Shown here: positions 33,138 through 42,968 of the stretch, piece by piece | Numbering within the stretch: position 1 is the stretch's first letter | Layout of the letters: the number at the start of each line of letters is the position of its first letter | Source: Dehalococcoidales bacterium | GTDB lineage: Bacteria; Chloroflexota; Dehalococcoidia; Dehalococcoidales; UBA5627 | Direction: 5' to 3' | DNA length: 64,000 nucleotides | NCBI GenBank assembly: GCA_041656115.1 | Contig: JBBAED010000001.1 | Coordinates: 1-64,000, forward strand | Program-made: the position numbers and the translations under genes | The notes under the pieces: model-generated | What the model saw: the letters and a program-made list of their open reading frames with translations, nothing else | What the model was told of the DNA's origin: nothing | Database searches by the model: none

Positions 33138-35819
33138 CTATTTCCCGCAGCATTTCTTAAATTTCTTACCGCTGCCGCACGGGCAAGGGTCATTTCTGCC
33201 GATGACCTTACCTTCAACTTTGGGAGCCTTCGGGGTTTTACTTTCTTTGTCTTCCCCGGTTGCCTTTGCCATTACATTGGTCGGCTTGGGAGGCGGCGCT
33301 CCTTTTTTAATGGTTGTTTTGTAAATGGCTCTCAAAATGCTGTTTTGAATGGAACCCATTAAGTCGTCAAACATATCGCGGCTCTGACGTTTGTAAGCCA
33401 CCAACGGGTCGCGCTGTGCCATTGATTGCAATCCGATGCCTTGCCGCATGTTATCCATGGCGGTCAGGTGCTCAATCCATGCCGTATCGATAATTCGTAA
33501 CATTAAAAGCCTTTCCAATAACCGCATGTTTTCGGGGCCGACTTCGCTTTCCTTGGCATCGTAAAGCTCTTTGGAATATTCAATCAAGCGGTCGCGCATT
33601 TCCTCGGCGCTCATTTGAGAAAGTGTTTCGGCGTTTATATCGGCCGATAGCGGCATAATCGTTCCGAGCTCGCTTAAAACGGAAGCGGCGGCTTCTTCCA
33701 TATCCCAACCGCTGCAGTTGGCCTCAACAATGTTTTTTATTTCGGCTTCCACAATCGATAAAATATTGGCTTTTAAGTCGGCGCCGTCGATGATTTTATG
33801 GCGTTCGCCGTAAATAATTTCACGCTGTTTGTTTATAACATCGTCATAATCGACTAAATGTTTACGGATATCAAAGTGGTAACCTTCAACACGGACTTGC
33901 GCATTTTCAATTGAGCGGCTGATTAACTTATTTTCGATGGGGGTGTTTTCGTCAAACCCCATCGTATCCATTACACCTTTAATGCGGTCGCCGCCGAATC
34001 GTTTCATTAGGTCGTCTTCGAGCGATACAAAGAAACGTGAACTGCCCGGATCGCCCTGGCGTCCGGCTCTTCCGCGTAACTGGTTATCAATACGGCGCGC
34101 TTCATGGCGTTCGGTTCCGACTACATGCAATCCCCCCAGCTCGATAACTTGGTCGTGGCGTTCTTTCCATTCCTGCCATTCTTTGCTTTCGGCGTCCTGC
34201 GGTTCTTTTCCGCCCAGAATAATATCAACACCGCGCCCAGCCATATTGGTGGCAACCGTAACCGCTCCCGGTTTTCCGGCTTCGGCAACAATATTGGCCT
34301 CTTTTTCGTGCTGTTTGGCGTTAAGCACTTCATGTTTAATACCTTTTCGTTTCAACAGTGCGCCGAGGTATTCCGATTTTTCAATCGATACGGTACCAAT
34401 CAGCACCGGTCTGCCGGTTTTTCGGACCTCGTCCACTTCTTGCACCACGGCCTTGAATTTGGATTCGACATCCTTATAAATATAGTCTGAAAAATCCTCT
34501 CTTGCCTGCGGTTTGTTGGTGGGAACAATAACCACTTCCAGTTTGTATATTTTATGGAATTCCTCGGCTTCGGTAACCGCGGTGCCGGTCATACCGGCCA
34601 GCTTTTGATACATACGGAAATAGTTTTGAATTGTAATGGTGGCATAGGTGCGGCTTTCATTTTGGATTTTAACATTTTCTTTGGCTTCGATTGCCTGGTG
34701 CAACCCTTCGGAATAACGCCTGCCGTGCATCATCCTGCCGGTAAATTCATCGACGATGACAACCTCACCGTCTCTGACGACATACTGATGGTCTTTTTTG
34801 TAGAATTCGCGTGCGGTTAGGGAGTTACGCATATGGCGCATAAGGTCGGCATTTTCCGGATCGTACAATCCGCCGCCGTCATTTAAGAGCCCCTCACGCA
34901 TAATCAGCTTCTCCATTTTGGCAAAGCCTTCATCGGTTAATTCGGCGCTGCGTTCTTTTAACTTAACTTCGTAATCCACTTCGGGGGTCAGGCGTTGGAT
35001 TAACCGCGCGAAAATCTGATATTTCTGGCCCGCTTCCATATCGGGGGCACTGATAATTAAGGGTGTGCGCGCCTCGTCTATTAAAAGGTTATCAACCTCA
35101 TCAACAATTGCATAGCTTAGGGGGCGCTGGACATACCTTTCGGGGTCAATCGCCATATTATCGCGCAAGTAGTCAAAACCGAATTCGGATGACGTGCCGT
35201 AGGTAATATCGGCATTATAAGCCTCTCGGCGTGATATCGGTCTAAAATGCTTCCATACATCGTTTTCAATTCCGGAATCGTAGCTTGGGTCAAACAGCAA
35301 CGACGGAGAAAGCTCATCGCTTTTTTGCATCGGATAAATACTGGCAACGCTAACACCCAAGGCATGAAATACCGGCCCCATCCAATACAGGTCACGGCGC
35401 GCCAGATAGTCGTTAACGGTTACCAAGTGACAGCCTTTACCGGTCAGTGAATTAAGGTACAGGGGGAGTGTTGCCACCGCTGTTTTACCTTCACCGGTTT
35501 TCATTTCGGCAATTTTACCTTGGTGCAATATAATACCGCCCATCATCTGGACGTCAAAAATCCTGAATTCCTTGTTTTTGTCTTTGGTAAGCACTCTTCT
35601 GGCGGCTTCACGCACGGCGGCAAATGCTTCCGGCAGAAGCTCGTCGAGGGTGGCGCCGTTTTGGATTCGGGATTTAAAATCGTTTGTTTTGGAGCGTAAT
35701 TCCTCATCGGAAAGTGCCTCAAAATCGGGTTCAAGGGCGTTTATTTTATCAACAATCGGCAGCAGCCGCTTAATTACCTTTTCATTGGAACTTTCGGATC
35801 CTCCGAACAATTTAAACAT
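33138..35819 (-). CDS. secA: Preprotein translocase ATPase SecA
   Basis: Motor of Sec protein export. 893 residues, ATG 35819 behind GAAGGTG. Complete architecture: NBD1 with Walker A MKTGEGKTAVATLPLYL and DEVDNLLIDEARTPLII, the preprotein-binding domain, NBD2 with TNMAGRGVDIILG and GLHVVGTERHEARRIDNQL, helical scaffold, and a C-terminal SEC-C zinc motif NDPCPCGSGKKFKKCC. It ends the minus-strand unit glyA-prs-DUF2007-secA. It would export the surface protein and the cytochrome lipoprotein in this window. Confidence 0.98.
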   Translation of the reverse strand: MFKLFGGSESSNEKVIKRLLPIVDKINALEPDFEALSDEELRSKTNDFKSRIQNGATLDELLPEAFAAVREAARRVLTKDKNKEFRIFDVQMMGGIILHQGKIAEMKTGEGKTAVATLPLYLNSLTGKGCHLVTVNDYLARRDLYWMGPVFHALGVSVASIYPMQKSDELSPSLLFDPSYDSGIENDVWKHFRPISRREAYNADITYGTSSEFGFDYLRDNMAIDPERYVQRPLSYAIVDEVDNLLIDEARTPLIISAPDMEAGQKYQIFARLIQRLTPEVDYEVKLKERSAELTDEGFAKMEKLIMREGLLNDGGGLYDPENADLMRHMRNSLTAREFYKKDHQYVVRDGEVVIVDEFTGRMMHGRRYSEGLHQAIEAKENVKIQNESRTYATITIQNYFRMYQKLAGMTGTAVTEAEEFHKIYKLEVVIVPTNKPQAREDFSDYIYKDVESKFKAVVQEVDEVRKTGRPVLIGTVSIEKSEYLGALLKRKGIKHEVLNAKQHEKEANIVAEAGKPGAVTVATNMAGRGVDIILGGKEPQDAESKEWQEWKERHDQVIELGGLHVVGTERHEARRIDNQLRGRAGRQGDPGSSRFFVSLEDDLMKRFGGDRIKGVMDTMGFDENTPIENKLISRSIENAQVRVEGYHFDIRKHLVDYDDVINKQREIIYGERHKIIDGADLKANILSIVEAEIKNIVEANCSGWDMEEAAASVLSELGTIMPLSADINAETLSQMSAEEMRDRLIEYSKELYDAKESEVGPENMRLLERLLMLRIIDTAWIEHLTAMDNMRQGIGLQSMAQRDPLVAYKRQSRDMFDDLMGSIQNSILRAIYKTTIKKGAPPPKPTNVMAKATGEDKESKTPKAPKVEGKVIGRNDPCPCGSGKKFKKCCGK

Positions 35820-35870
35820 TTTTTCACCTTCGTTAATTCGATTTGGTTTAAGCCAGGGGCGCGGGCAGCT

Positions 35871-36104
35871 TTATTCTTCCTGTAATTCGGGATCAATCGG
35901 GCATTCCGAGTTAATAATTGCCAGCGCCTCTTCGGCCAATGACGCGGGTACCATTATTCGGACTTCTCCCATTCCGTCAAAAAGGAAGCTGTGGACAGAG
36001 CCGGCAGCGTTGGAGCGAAGGATTGAGGGTATATTGTAGCCGTCCAGCATTCCTTTGATTGTCTGGGCTTCCAACTCCCCTTTAGCTTTGTATACTTCGA
36101 TCAT
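35871..36104 (-). CDS. DUF2007 family small protein
   Basis: 77 residues, ATG 36104, five bases after the prs stop. It begins MIEVYKAKGELEAQTIKGML and has the IMVPASLAEEALAII strand-helix typical of DUF2007, a small ferredoxin-like fold proposed to be a signal-transducing or PII-like domain. Its tight linkage to prs and secA implies co-expression. Function unknown. Confidence 0.82.
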   Translation of the reverse strand: MIEVYKAKGELEAQTIKGMLDGYNIPSILRSNAAGSVHSFLFDGMGEVRIMVPASLAEEALAIINSECPIDPELQEE

Positions 36105-36109
36105 ATCTT

Positions 36110-37054
36110 TTATTTGGGGTCAAACAATTCCCCTACCGATTGCCCGGTATGTATGCGCCTGATAGCTTCACCCAGAAGAGATGCAATCGGTAAAACGGTA
36201 ATTTTATCAATTTTTTTACTGCCGGTTACCGGAATGGTATCGGTTACCACCACTTCTTTGACGCGTGAGTTTGCGATGCGTTCGATAGCGGGGCCTGAGA
36301 ATACGGGATGCGTACAACCGGCATAGACTTCTGTGGCGCCGTTATTTAAAAGGGCGTTTACGGTGTTAACCAAGGAGCCGCCGGTATCAATTTCATCATC
36401 AACGGTAATGGCAATTTTCCCCTTAACATCCCCGATAATATTGAGGGTTTCGGTTTTATCGGCATTGCCGATGCGTCTTTTTTCCATAATTGCCAGCGGG
36501 GCATTCAGTTTGGCGGCATAATCGCGGGCAAGTTTGGTGCTTCCGATATCGGTGGCAACAACGACAATATCTTTGAGATTTTTTTGTTTAAAGTAATCGC
36601 TGATGATTCCGATAGCGGTCAGTTCATCAACCGGTATATTAAAGAATCCCTGGATTTGAGCGGCATGTAAGTCAATCGTAAGGATACGATTGGCACCGGC
36701 AACCGTTAACAAATCGGCAACCAACCTTGCGGTAATCGGAACCCTCGGCTGGTCTTTTTTGTCGGTTCGGCTGTAGCCGTAATAGGATACAACCGCGGTA
36801 ATTCGTCCGGCGGAAGCCCTTTTTAGGGCGTCAATCATAATTAGAAGTTCCACTAAACTCTGGTTAACGGGGGATGAAATCGGTTGTATTACAAACGTAT
36901 CGCGTGAACGCACATTCTCTAAAATACGTACGAAAGTGTTTTCATTGCTGAATTGCATGACCTCACACTTCCCCAGCGGTATGTTAAGATATTCAACAAC
37001 GGCCTTTGCCAACCCCGGGTTAGCATTGCCCGTAAATACCTTCAGCTCGTCCAT
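36110..37054 (-). CDS. prs: Ribose-phosphate pyrophosphokinase
   Basis: Makes PRPP from ribose 5-phosphate and ATP, feeding nucleotide, histidine and tryptophan synthesis. 314 residues, normal length, ATG 37054. Motifs: the flexible-loop region SRTDKKDQPRVPITARLVAD, the IDLHAAQIQGFFNIPVDEL block and the PRPP-binding TVDDEIDTGGSLVNT. Located 45 bases after glyA on the same strand and 5 bases before DUF2007. Confidence 0.97.
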   Translation of the reverse strand: MDELKVFTGNANPGLAKAVVEYLNIPLGKCEVMQFSNENTFVRILENVRSRDTFVIQPISSPVNQSLVELLIMIDALKRASAGRITAVVSYYGYSRTDKKDQPRVPITARLVADLLTVAGANRILTIDLHAAQIQGFFNIPVDELTAIGIISDYFKQKNLKDIVVVATDIGSTKLARDYAAKLNAPLAIMEKRRIGNADKTETLNIIGDVKGKIAITVDDEIDTGGSLVNTVNALLNNGATEVYAGCTHPVFSGPAIERIANSRVKEVVVTDTIPVTGSKKIDKITVLPIASLLGEAIRRIHTGQSVGELFDPK

Positions 37055-37099
37055 TAAACTCCCCCTATATCCTGTAAATTACATGCCATGCTTTAAAAA

Positions 37100-38347
37100 C
37101 TATTTATCAATCCCGGGAACCGGAAATTGACTGCACATTTCCACAACTTCTTTTTTGATTTGAGCCTGGATTTCCAAATCGTTAATATTGTTAATTATTT
37201 TCATTATCATTTCGGCAATCCGTTTGATTTCGTTTGTTCCGAATCCGCGTGAAGTAACGGCGGCGGTGCCTAAGCGCATACCGCCCGGAACGCGTGCCGT
37301 TGAAGTTGTATCAAAGGGAACGGTGTTGCGGTTAACGATAATGGCGGCGCGTCCCAACGCTTCTTCGGCATCCTTGCCGTTAACACCGCTTCCGCATAAA
37401 TCAACCAACATCAGATGATTATCGGTTCCTTCGGAAACAAGCCGCAATCCCATTCTGTGAAGTTCGGTTGCCAATGTATTGGCGTTCTCAATTACGGCTT
37501 TTTGATAGTCGTAAAATTCCGGTTGCATTGCTTCTTTAAAAGCGACCGCTTTACCGGCGACAACGTGCATAAGCGGCCCCCCCTGCATTCTGGGGAATAC
37601 CGCCGAATCAATCGCTTTTGCCAAGTCTTGATTGCAAAGAATAAATCCGCCTCGCGGCCCTCTTAGTGTTTTATGTGTGGTAGAGGTTACTATTTGGGCG
37701 TAAGGAACGGGTGAGGGGTGCAATCCGGCGGCAATAAGCCCGGCAATATGGGCCATATCAACCATAAAAACGGCATCGACTTTATCGGCAATATATCTGA
37801 ACCGTTCAAAATCAATAACCCTCGGATAGGCGCTGGATCCGGCAATCACCAGCTTTGGCTTGTGCTCTACCGCCAGTTTTTCGACTTCGTCGTAATCAAT
37901 ACGTTCCGTTTCAGGGTTTAAGCCGTAGGAAACAATATTGTAATACCTGCCGGAAAAATTGACGGGGGAACCGTGGGTTAAGTGCCCGCCATGAGAAAGA
38001 TTCATTCCCATAACGGTATCTCCCGGGTTTACCAGAGCAAAGTAAGCCGCCATATTTGCCTGTGCCCCGCTATGCGGTTGGACATTGGCATGTTCGGCTC
38101 CGAAAAGCTCTTTGGCGCGTTCGATGGCGATGGTTTCGATTATATCGACATCTTCACATCCGCCGTAGTAACGTTTGCCGGGATAGCCCTCGGCATACTT
38201 ATTTGTTAAAAAAGTACCTTGTGCTTCAAGCACTGCCTTACTGGCATAATTTTCAGATGCAATCAGGTTGATTGTTTCTTGCTGACGTTTTTTTTCAAGC
38301 TCAATCGCCTGACTGATTTCCGGGTCGTTCTGCTTTAAAGAGTCCAT
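37100..38347 (-). CDS. glyA: Serine hydroxymethyltransferase
   Basis: PLP enzyme interconverting serine and glycine with tetrahydrofolate. 415 residues, ATG 38347 behind AGGAAGGAG. Motifs include [18 protein letters not shown], the [15 protein letters not shown] folate block and the PLP lysine in [14 protein letters not shown]. Part of the minus-strand unit running from the glycosyltransferase genes to secA. Confidence 0.97.
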   Translation of the reverse strand: MDSLKQNDPEISQAIELEKKRQQETINLIASENYASKAVLEAQGTFLTNKYAEGYPGKRYYGGCEDVDIIETIAIERAKELFGAEHANVQPHSGAQANMAAYFALVNPGDTVMGMNLSHGGHLTHGSPVNFSGRYYNIVSYGLNPETERIDYDEVEKLAVEHKPKLVIAGSSAYPRVIDFERFRYIADKVDAVFMVDMAHIAGLIAAGLHPSPVPYAQIVTSTTHKTLRGPRGGFILCNQDLAKAIDSAVFPRMQGGPLMHVVAGKAVAFKEAMQPEFYDYQKAVIENANTLATELHRMGLRLVSEGTDNHLMLVDLCGSGVNGKDAEEALGRAAIIVNRNTVPFDTTSTARVPGGMRLGTAAVTSRGFGTNEIKRIAEMIMKIINNINDLEIQAQIKKEVVEMCSQFPVPGIDK

Positions 38348-38413
38348 AAATCTCCTTCCTGGGGGATGAAATGAATATAGTTAATTGTACTATTGTTGAG
38401 GCTTGTTATCAAC

Positions 38414-39730
38414 CTAAGCGGTATCGGAATTGATATTTGCGTCCGTTGTAATAATATCTTCGGAGGCGGGCTCCGCAAGTGTTAAAGCGTCCTCCGATAC
38501 GGTATCCGGCTGTGTCGGTTTTCGCAGCAATCCCATGTTCCAAAGAATATAGCCGATAAGAATTGAGCATAAAGGAACGGATAGCCACAATGCAACCGGC
38601 GACAAGATAACAAAAGAAACCGCATGCCCCATAATCCAGATAATCGAAATTACCTTTCCCCAGAGATGTTTTTTTAAGCTTGCGATTGTGATTGTCATTG
38701 CGATTGCAATCGCGCCGATGGTGGCGTAGAGATAGAAATAATAAGTTAGCCTGTCGGTAATTAAAACAATCGGAATCCACATCAGATATGTTCCGACAAA
38801 CCACATTATACTGAAAAAACCCTCGCGGTTGCCTTTAATAAATCTGTATACCAGGAAGGCATAGACGGGTATTATCGCATAAAGTAAAGTGGGGTTAATA
38901 AGCCCTTGCCATTTGATAATATTTGTTCCGTAAAAGGTCGGGTTTTGAGGGATAAAGATCCACTCCCAAGGGTAAGCCTCCCAGCCGCCCGAATAGTTTT
39001 CGAACGTCAGTTCCCCCGCCGATGACATCATTTGGATAAAATTAGTAAACGGATTAACGAATTTCATGTAAATTATAGAGTCACAAACGAACAAACCGGC
39101 AAAGAAAACAATCGGTACCATATACACCGAGAGAAGGAAGCGCAGCGGCTTGCGGAAACCGGTAAAGACCCAGTGCAATCCGATAACAACGCACCCCAGC
39201 GCACCGGTCATTTTACAAAGCATTGATAACCCGAGCGCGGCACATGCCGCGAAAAACTTGTCTTTCAGATAAAGCCAGAAAGCCAGAAACATAAAGAATA
39301 AGCTGTAAACATCCAGCATATCAATGCTTGAAATTAAGAAACTGAGGTTTTCCAAAGCCAGCAGAAAAGTTGCCAGTGTCGCAATCGGTATCGATAGCTT
39401 AAGCTGCCGGCAAATTAAGAAAAGCAGAGCCAGATTTGCTATCCCGAAAAGGATTGGCGGCAGGCGCCAACCGATAGGATTATCGCCGAATAACTGGATA
39501 CCGCCGACAATAATCAGTTTTGATAACGGCGGGTGCTCGGGACGATCGGTGGTATGGGCATCGATAATATTTTGAGCATCTTTAATGTAATAGGTTTCAT
39601 CAAAGATATATCCGTCGGACGGTTGGGTGATAACGCTTAAATGCATTACAAGCGAGAACAAGATTATCAGGAATAATCCGCAGTATTGCCAGTTGATGAA
39701 TTTGGAGAATAAGTGTTTTATTTTTTCCAT
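38414..39730 (-). CDS. PMT-family (GT39-like) dolichyl/polyprenyl-phosphate-mannose protein mannosyltransferase
   Basis: 438 residues with about ten hydrophobic helices. The first extracytoplasmic loop carries the acidic pair in IFDETYYIKDAQNII and the HPPLSKLII block typical of PMT/GT39 enzymes, which transfer mannose from a polyprenyl phosphate to Ser/Thr of exported proteins. Starts ATG 39730 inside the last codons of the GT2-GtrA gene (13-base overlap). Together the two genes form a donor-making and donor-using pair. The acidic C-terminal tail (SEDALTLAEPASEDIITTDA) is unusual. Acceptor proteins could be the Thr-rich exported proteins in this window. Confidence 0.85.
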   Translation of the reverse strand: MEKIKHLFSKFINWQYCGLFLIILFSLVMHLSVITQPSDGYIFDETYYIKDAQNIIDAHTTDRPEHPPLSKLIIVGGIQLFGDNPIGWRLPPILFGIANLALLFLICRQLKLSIPIATLATFLLALENLSFLISSIDMLDVYSLFFMFLAFWLYLKDKFFAACAALGLSMLCKMTGALGCVVIGLHWVFTGFRKPLRFLLSVYMVPIVFFAGLFVCDSIIYMKFVNPFTNFIQMMSSAGELTFENYSGGWEAYPWEWIFIPQNPTFYGTNIIKWQGLINPTLLYAIIPVYAFLVYRFIKGNREGFFSIMWFVGTYLMWIPIVLITDRLTYYFYLYATIGAIAIAMTITIASLKKHLWGKVISIIWIMGHAVSFVILSPVALWLSVPLCSILIGYILWNMGLLRKPTQPDTVSEDALTLAEPASEDIITTDANINSDTA

Positions 39731-40833
39731 GTCAAGAAATTATTTAAAAGATAGTTCCACAAGAAAGCGATGATTATACCGATTAGCACGGCTACAATGT
39801 CATGGAAACCGAATACAACGGCAAACAGATTGGTTACGCCGATTTGAATCAGCGCCCCGATAAGGCAGATTAAATTGAAATTTAGTAACCTTTTGAAGAA
39901 CGATAAAACTCCGCCGGTGTTACGGTCGGAAAAAGTAAAGAAGTTGTTTAGTATAAAATTGGTAATAATTGATGTTTCAATACTGATGGTTAGGGCAATA
40001 TTTCCCGAAAGAATACCGGCCGACGTATTATCGATTGGGCTAAATCCCCCGTAACGCGTAAGCAGGGCATATAACCCAAGATTAACAATAACACCGGTGC
40101 CGCCGACAATACTGAATTTGATAAAACGTGTAAGCTCACCCGTACGCCGCATAAGGCTGAAAATATGTTTCAGATAGTCCAATTGTTGTTTTGTATTTAA
40201 TTTGCTCTCTCCGCGGCTGCGGGTTACAAACATAAAAGGTACTTCGACAACCGAATTCCATTTTCCGAGCATCAATACTTCAAGTAAAATCTTAAATCCG
40301 GAAGGGTTAAGATCAGCACCTTTAAGTACATCTCTTTTTAAGGCAAAAAGCCCCGACATCGGGTCGTTAATTTTTCTGGTTGAGGGCAGAAAAACATGCG
40401 ATATAAATGCGGCGCCCTTTGATATTATCCGGCGCAGCAAACTCCAGCCTTCACATCCGCCCCCCTCAATATATCTGGAACCTACGGCGATGTCGGCTCC
40501 GTCTTCAATTGCTTTTATTACGGAAGGAATCACTTCCGGCGGGTGCTGTAAATCGGCATCCATAACAACGATTATGTCGCTTTTTGTATAGCTAAAACCA
40601 TCAACAACCGCCGATGCCAGCCCTTTTTTGTCGCGTCTAACAATTATTCTGACCGGAAATTCTTTGGCAAGCGCCTCTACCAACTCTTCGGTGCCGTCCC
40701 TGCTGTTATCATCCATGATAACTATTTCGTAATTGTAACCGCCCAATGCCGCAGCCAGCCTTGTTACCAAGGGCTGGATATTATCTTTTTCTTTGTAGGC
40801 CGGAACGATAAGTGAGACGCTTTTATTTATCAT
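39718..40833 (-). CDS. GT2 polyprenol-phosphate sugar synthase fused to GtrA domain (Dpm1-like)
   Basis: 371 residues, ATG 40833. The N-terminal GT-A domain (residues 1-230) has SLIVPAYKEKDNIQPLV, DDNSRDGTEE and the metal motif in VVMDADLQHPPEVIP, the pattern of dolichol-phosphate mannose synthases. Residues 245-371 form four helices of a GtrA domain that may flip the lipid-linked sugar. It is the first gene of the unit ending at secA. Sugar identity (mannose or glucose) cannot be read from sequence. Confidence 0.9.
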   Translation of the reverse strand: MINKSVSLIVPAYKEKDNIQPLVTRLAAALGGYNYEIVIMDDNSRDGTEELVEALAKEFPVRIIVRRDKKGLASAVVDGFSYTKSDIIVVMDADLQHPPEVIPSVIKAIEDGADIAVGSRYIEGGGCEGWSLLRRIISKGAAFISHVFLPSTRKINDPMSGLFALKRDVLKGADLNPSGFKILLEVLMLGKWNSVVEVPFMFVTRSRGESKLNTKQQLDYLKHIFSLMRRTGELTRFIKFSIVGGTGVIVNLGLYALLTRYGGFSPIDNTSAGILSGNIALTISIETSIITNFILNNFFTFSDRNTGGVLSFFKRLLNFNLICLIGALIQIGVTNLFAVVFGFHDIVAVLIGIIIAFLWNYLLNNFLTWKK

Positions 40834-41017
40834 AATAAACCCATACCGTTTAAATATACTCGGGATTTTGCTTATTCTATCATAAAGCTATTTATAAAAA
40901 AACAACCGTCAATAATTTCAGAACAGGGATAACTTTTTGGCTTATTCAAATTTGGGTGTTAAACCGCTAATCTGATACAATGGTATAACGATATTTTTAA
41001 GCCGGAGATAGCCCAAA

Positions 41018-41746
41018 ATGGAAGCTTCAAAGAACAACTTGCTTGATTTTCTGCGTGAGCCGCAACAATTGATTTTACCGGACAACCAGTCGTTTTACGT
41101 TTGTACCGATGAAATACGCGAAGGATTTTGGAACAACATCGTCCGCCTTGCAACCGATGTGACCGCCGACGAGTATCATTTGGGGCTCTTTTTGATATTG
41201 GAGAAAGGGCTTTTTTGCACATACGAAATACCCAAGATGATCTTAATTGACGGGCACCAAAGATTGGTTACCGTACACTTATTTTTGACGGTGCTTGCCA
41301 AAGTCGTCGGAGACGGGCATAACGGCAATATCGAGCTTAGCGGAAAATATGTTTACGATAACTACTTTACCAATAACTCTTTGAATAAAGAAGACGATAG
41401 CAACGAGCTTTATTATAAAATGGTGCTTACCTCGGTTGATAATAAGGTTTATCGAAGGCTTGTTGAAGGTAACGACCATTTGCCTCTTCCGTCTTTACAT
41501 CCGATGGTTGCGACATACCGCTTTTTTGAAAAGGCGATTCGAGAGAGCGATATTGCTTTAAGTGATATTTATAAAGCGCTTCAAAAGATTACCGTACTGC
41601 CCATTTCAACCGATCGGTGTTACAGCAACCCGCAGTTTATTTATGAAACAGTGATGGAAGCCAAATTGACGCGGGAACGCTCAAAATTACTGCTCAAATG
41701 GCTTTCGGGGTTACTTTCGGTTTCGTGTATTCCTAAACAGGGATAG
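41018..41746 (+). pseudogene. Truncated DUF262 (GmrSD-type) protein or remnant
   Basis: 242 residues, ATG 41018 behind GGAG. The N-terminal DUF262 nucleotide-binding motif is seen as MILIDGHQRLVTVHLFLTVL, here with His replacing the first Gln of the usual DGQQR. A conserved later block is YSNPQFIYETV. In full proteins this is followed by a longer helical region and a DUF1524 HNH nuclease domain; here the reading ends 35 residues later in unrelated sequence, and the opposite-strand gene begins 73 bases on. GmrSD-type proteins restrict modified phage DNA. This is either a decayed defence gene or a short nuclease-free relative. Confidence 0.6.
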
Positions 41747-41818
41747 ACCGAGGAAACAGCTATCCACCTTCCTTCCAATCGTTTTAAAAGACCGGAAGGT
41801 TTGTAACAATTCGCATAT

Positions 41819-42229
41819 CTAAGCGATTTGAACACCGGGTTCCGGCAAGCAGTGGGTAAAGACAGAATCCACTTTGATAACACCGACTGAAACAATGTCC
41901 ATGTTGATTTGCTCTTTGACGTGTTTGGCGTAGGTGTCGAAGATTTCACCTTCGGTTTCAAACCCTTTAAATGTCCCTTTTATTTGATAGCCCGCCGGTA
42001 ACATTTGAATACTAAAGACGGTAACCGCCACTTTTTTATTGTTTTCCAAGTTTTGATTGGTTTTATAGCCCCAAATATCGGCAAAAACAATTGTTTCCAA
42101 ATTGTATGCATACAAGGTTCCTTTGGGAACAGCATTCAAATTTCCTTCGCTGTCGGCGGTACACAGCACCTTCGGTAAAATAGGGCTTGCATTTAGCATT
42201 TCCATTACATTTTGGGGCATTTTGGCCAT
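41819..42229 (-). CDS. Pyridoxamine 5'-phosphate oxidase-fold (FMN-binding split barrel) protein
   Basis: 136 residues, ATG 42229 behind GGAGAACC. The fold is suggested by VLCTADSEGNLNAVPKGTL, TIVFADIWGYKTNQNLENN and KKVAVTVFSI, the split-barrel flavin or F420-binding pattern. Members include flavin reductases and haem-related proteins; the exact ligand is unclear. Single gene, convergent with the DUF262 remnant. Confidence 0.8.
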   Translation of the reverse strand: MAKMPQNVMEMLNASPILPKVLCTADSEGNLNAVPKGTLYAYNLETIVFADIWGYKTNQNLENNKKVAVTVFSIQMLPAGYQIKGTFKGFETEGEIFDTYAKHVKEQINMDIVSVGVIKVDSVFTHCLPEPGVQIA

Positions 42230-42333
42230 TATGGTTCTCCTTGCGATATCTAATCAAAGTTTATCTGTTTTAGAATTATAGTATATACCAATATCAAAAT
42301 CGATGCTATTTGGTGTTAATTTTGTTTGAGGGC

Positions 42334-42361
42334 TTGGTTCGGTTTATATTTATGTTATAAT
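42334..42361 (+). promoter_or_regulatory. Promoter of the AhpD-like gene
   Basis: TTGGTT at 42334-42339, 16-base spacer, TATAAT at 42356-42361, 31 bases before the GTG start at 42393. Confidence 0.6.
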
Positions 42362-42392
42362 TTTAGTTAGTAAGCTGCTTGGGTGTTAAACA

Positions 42393-42872
42393 GTGAAATT
42401 TAAAAAAAGAACTTACAAAAATCCGGCTGTTTTCTTTAGAGATGTGTGCTTTTTAACTAAAAACAGAAGCAAAATAAAGAAAGTCGTAAAAAGCAATATC
42501 GTTTCCCCTCAATTTCAGGAAAGGTTAATGCTTGCCGTAACCGCGGTTAACGATTGCAGATACTGCTCTCATTTTCATACAAAACAGGCTTTAAAGAGCG
42601 GATTATCGCAGGAAGAAATTGATTTGCTCCTTTCGGGCAATATTGCGAATTGCCCCGAAGACGAATATGTTGCCTTAATTTATGCGCAGTATTGGGCTGA
42701 AACGAATGCTAATCCTGATAGCGATGCGGTTAATAAGTTAAAAGAGGTCTATTCCGACGAAAAGGCAGAGGCAATTGAATTGATTCTTCGTATGATTCGA
42801 ATGGGTAATTTAATGGGTAACACTTGGGATTACTTTTTATATCGAGTATCATTTGGCAGGCTGGGTGTTTAA
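42393..42872 (+). CDS. AhpD / carboxymuconolactone decarboxylase-like protein
   Basis: 159 residues, GTG 42393. The redox motif CRYCSHFH (CxxC plus His) lies in the typical AhpD helix, followed by TKQALKSGLSQEEIDLLLSG. These alkylhydroperoxidase-like proteins reduce peroxides or act as disulfide reductants; the general fold also occurs in decarboxylases. Cytoplasmic, no partner gene adjacent. A promoter precedes it. Confidence 0.87.
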   Translation: MKFKKRTYKNPAVFFRDVCFLTKNRSKIKKVVKSNIVSPQFQERLMLAVTAVNDCRYCSHFHTKQALKSGLSQEEIDLLLSGNIANCPEDEYVALIYAQYWAETNANPDSDAVNKLKEVYSDEKAEAIELILRMIRMGNLMGNTWDYFLYRVSFGRLGV

Positions 42873-42968
42873 GGGTCCCTTGTCCGTTAATAAATTCGAG
42901 ATTTATGCAAAAACTAACGTTTAATATAATTTTAGTCTTAACTTGTATGCGTTAAAAGGATAAAAGGT

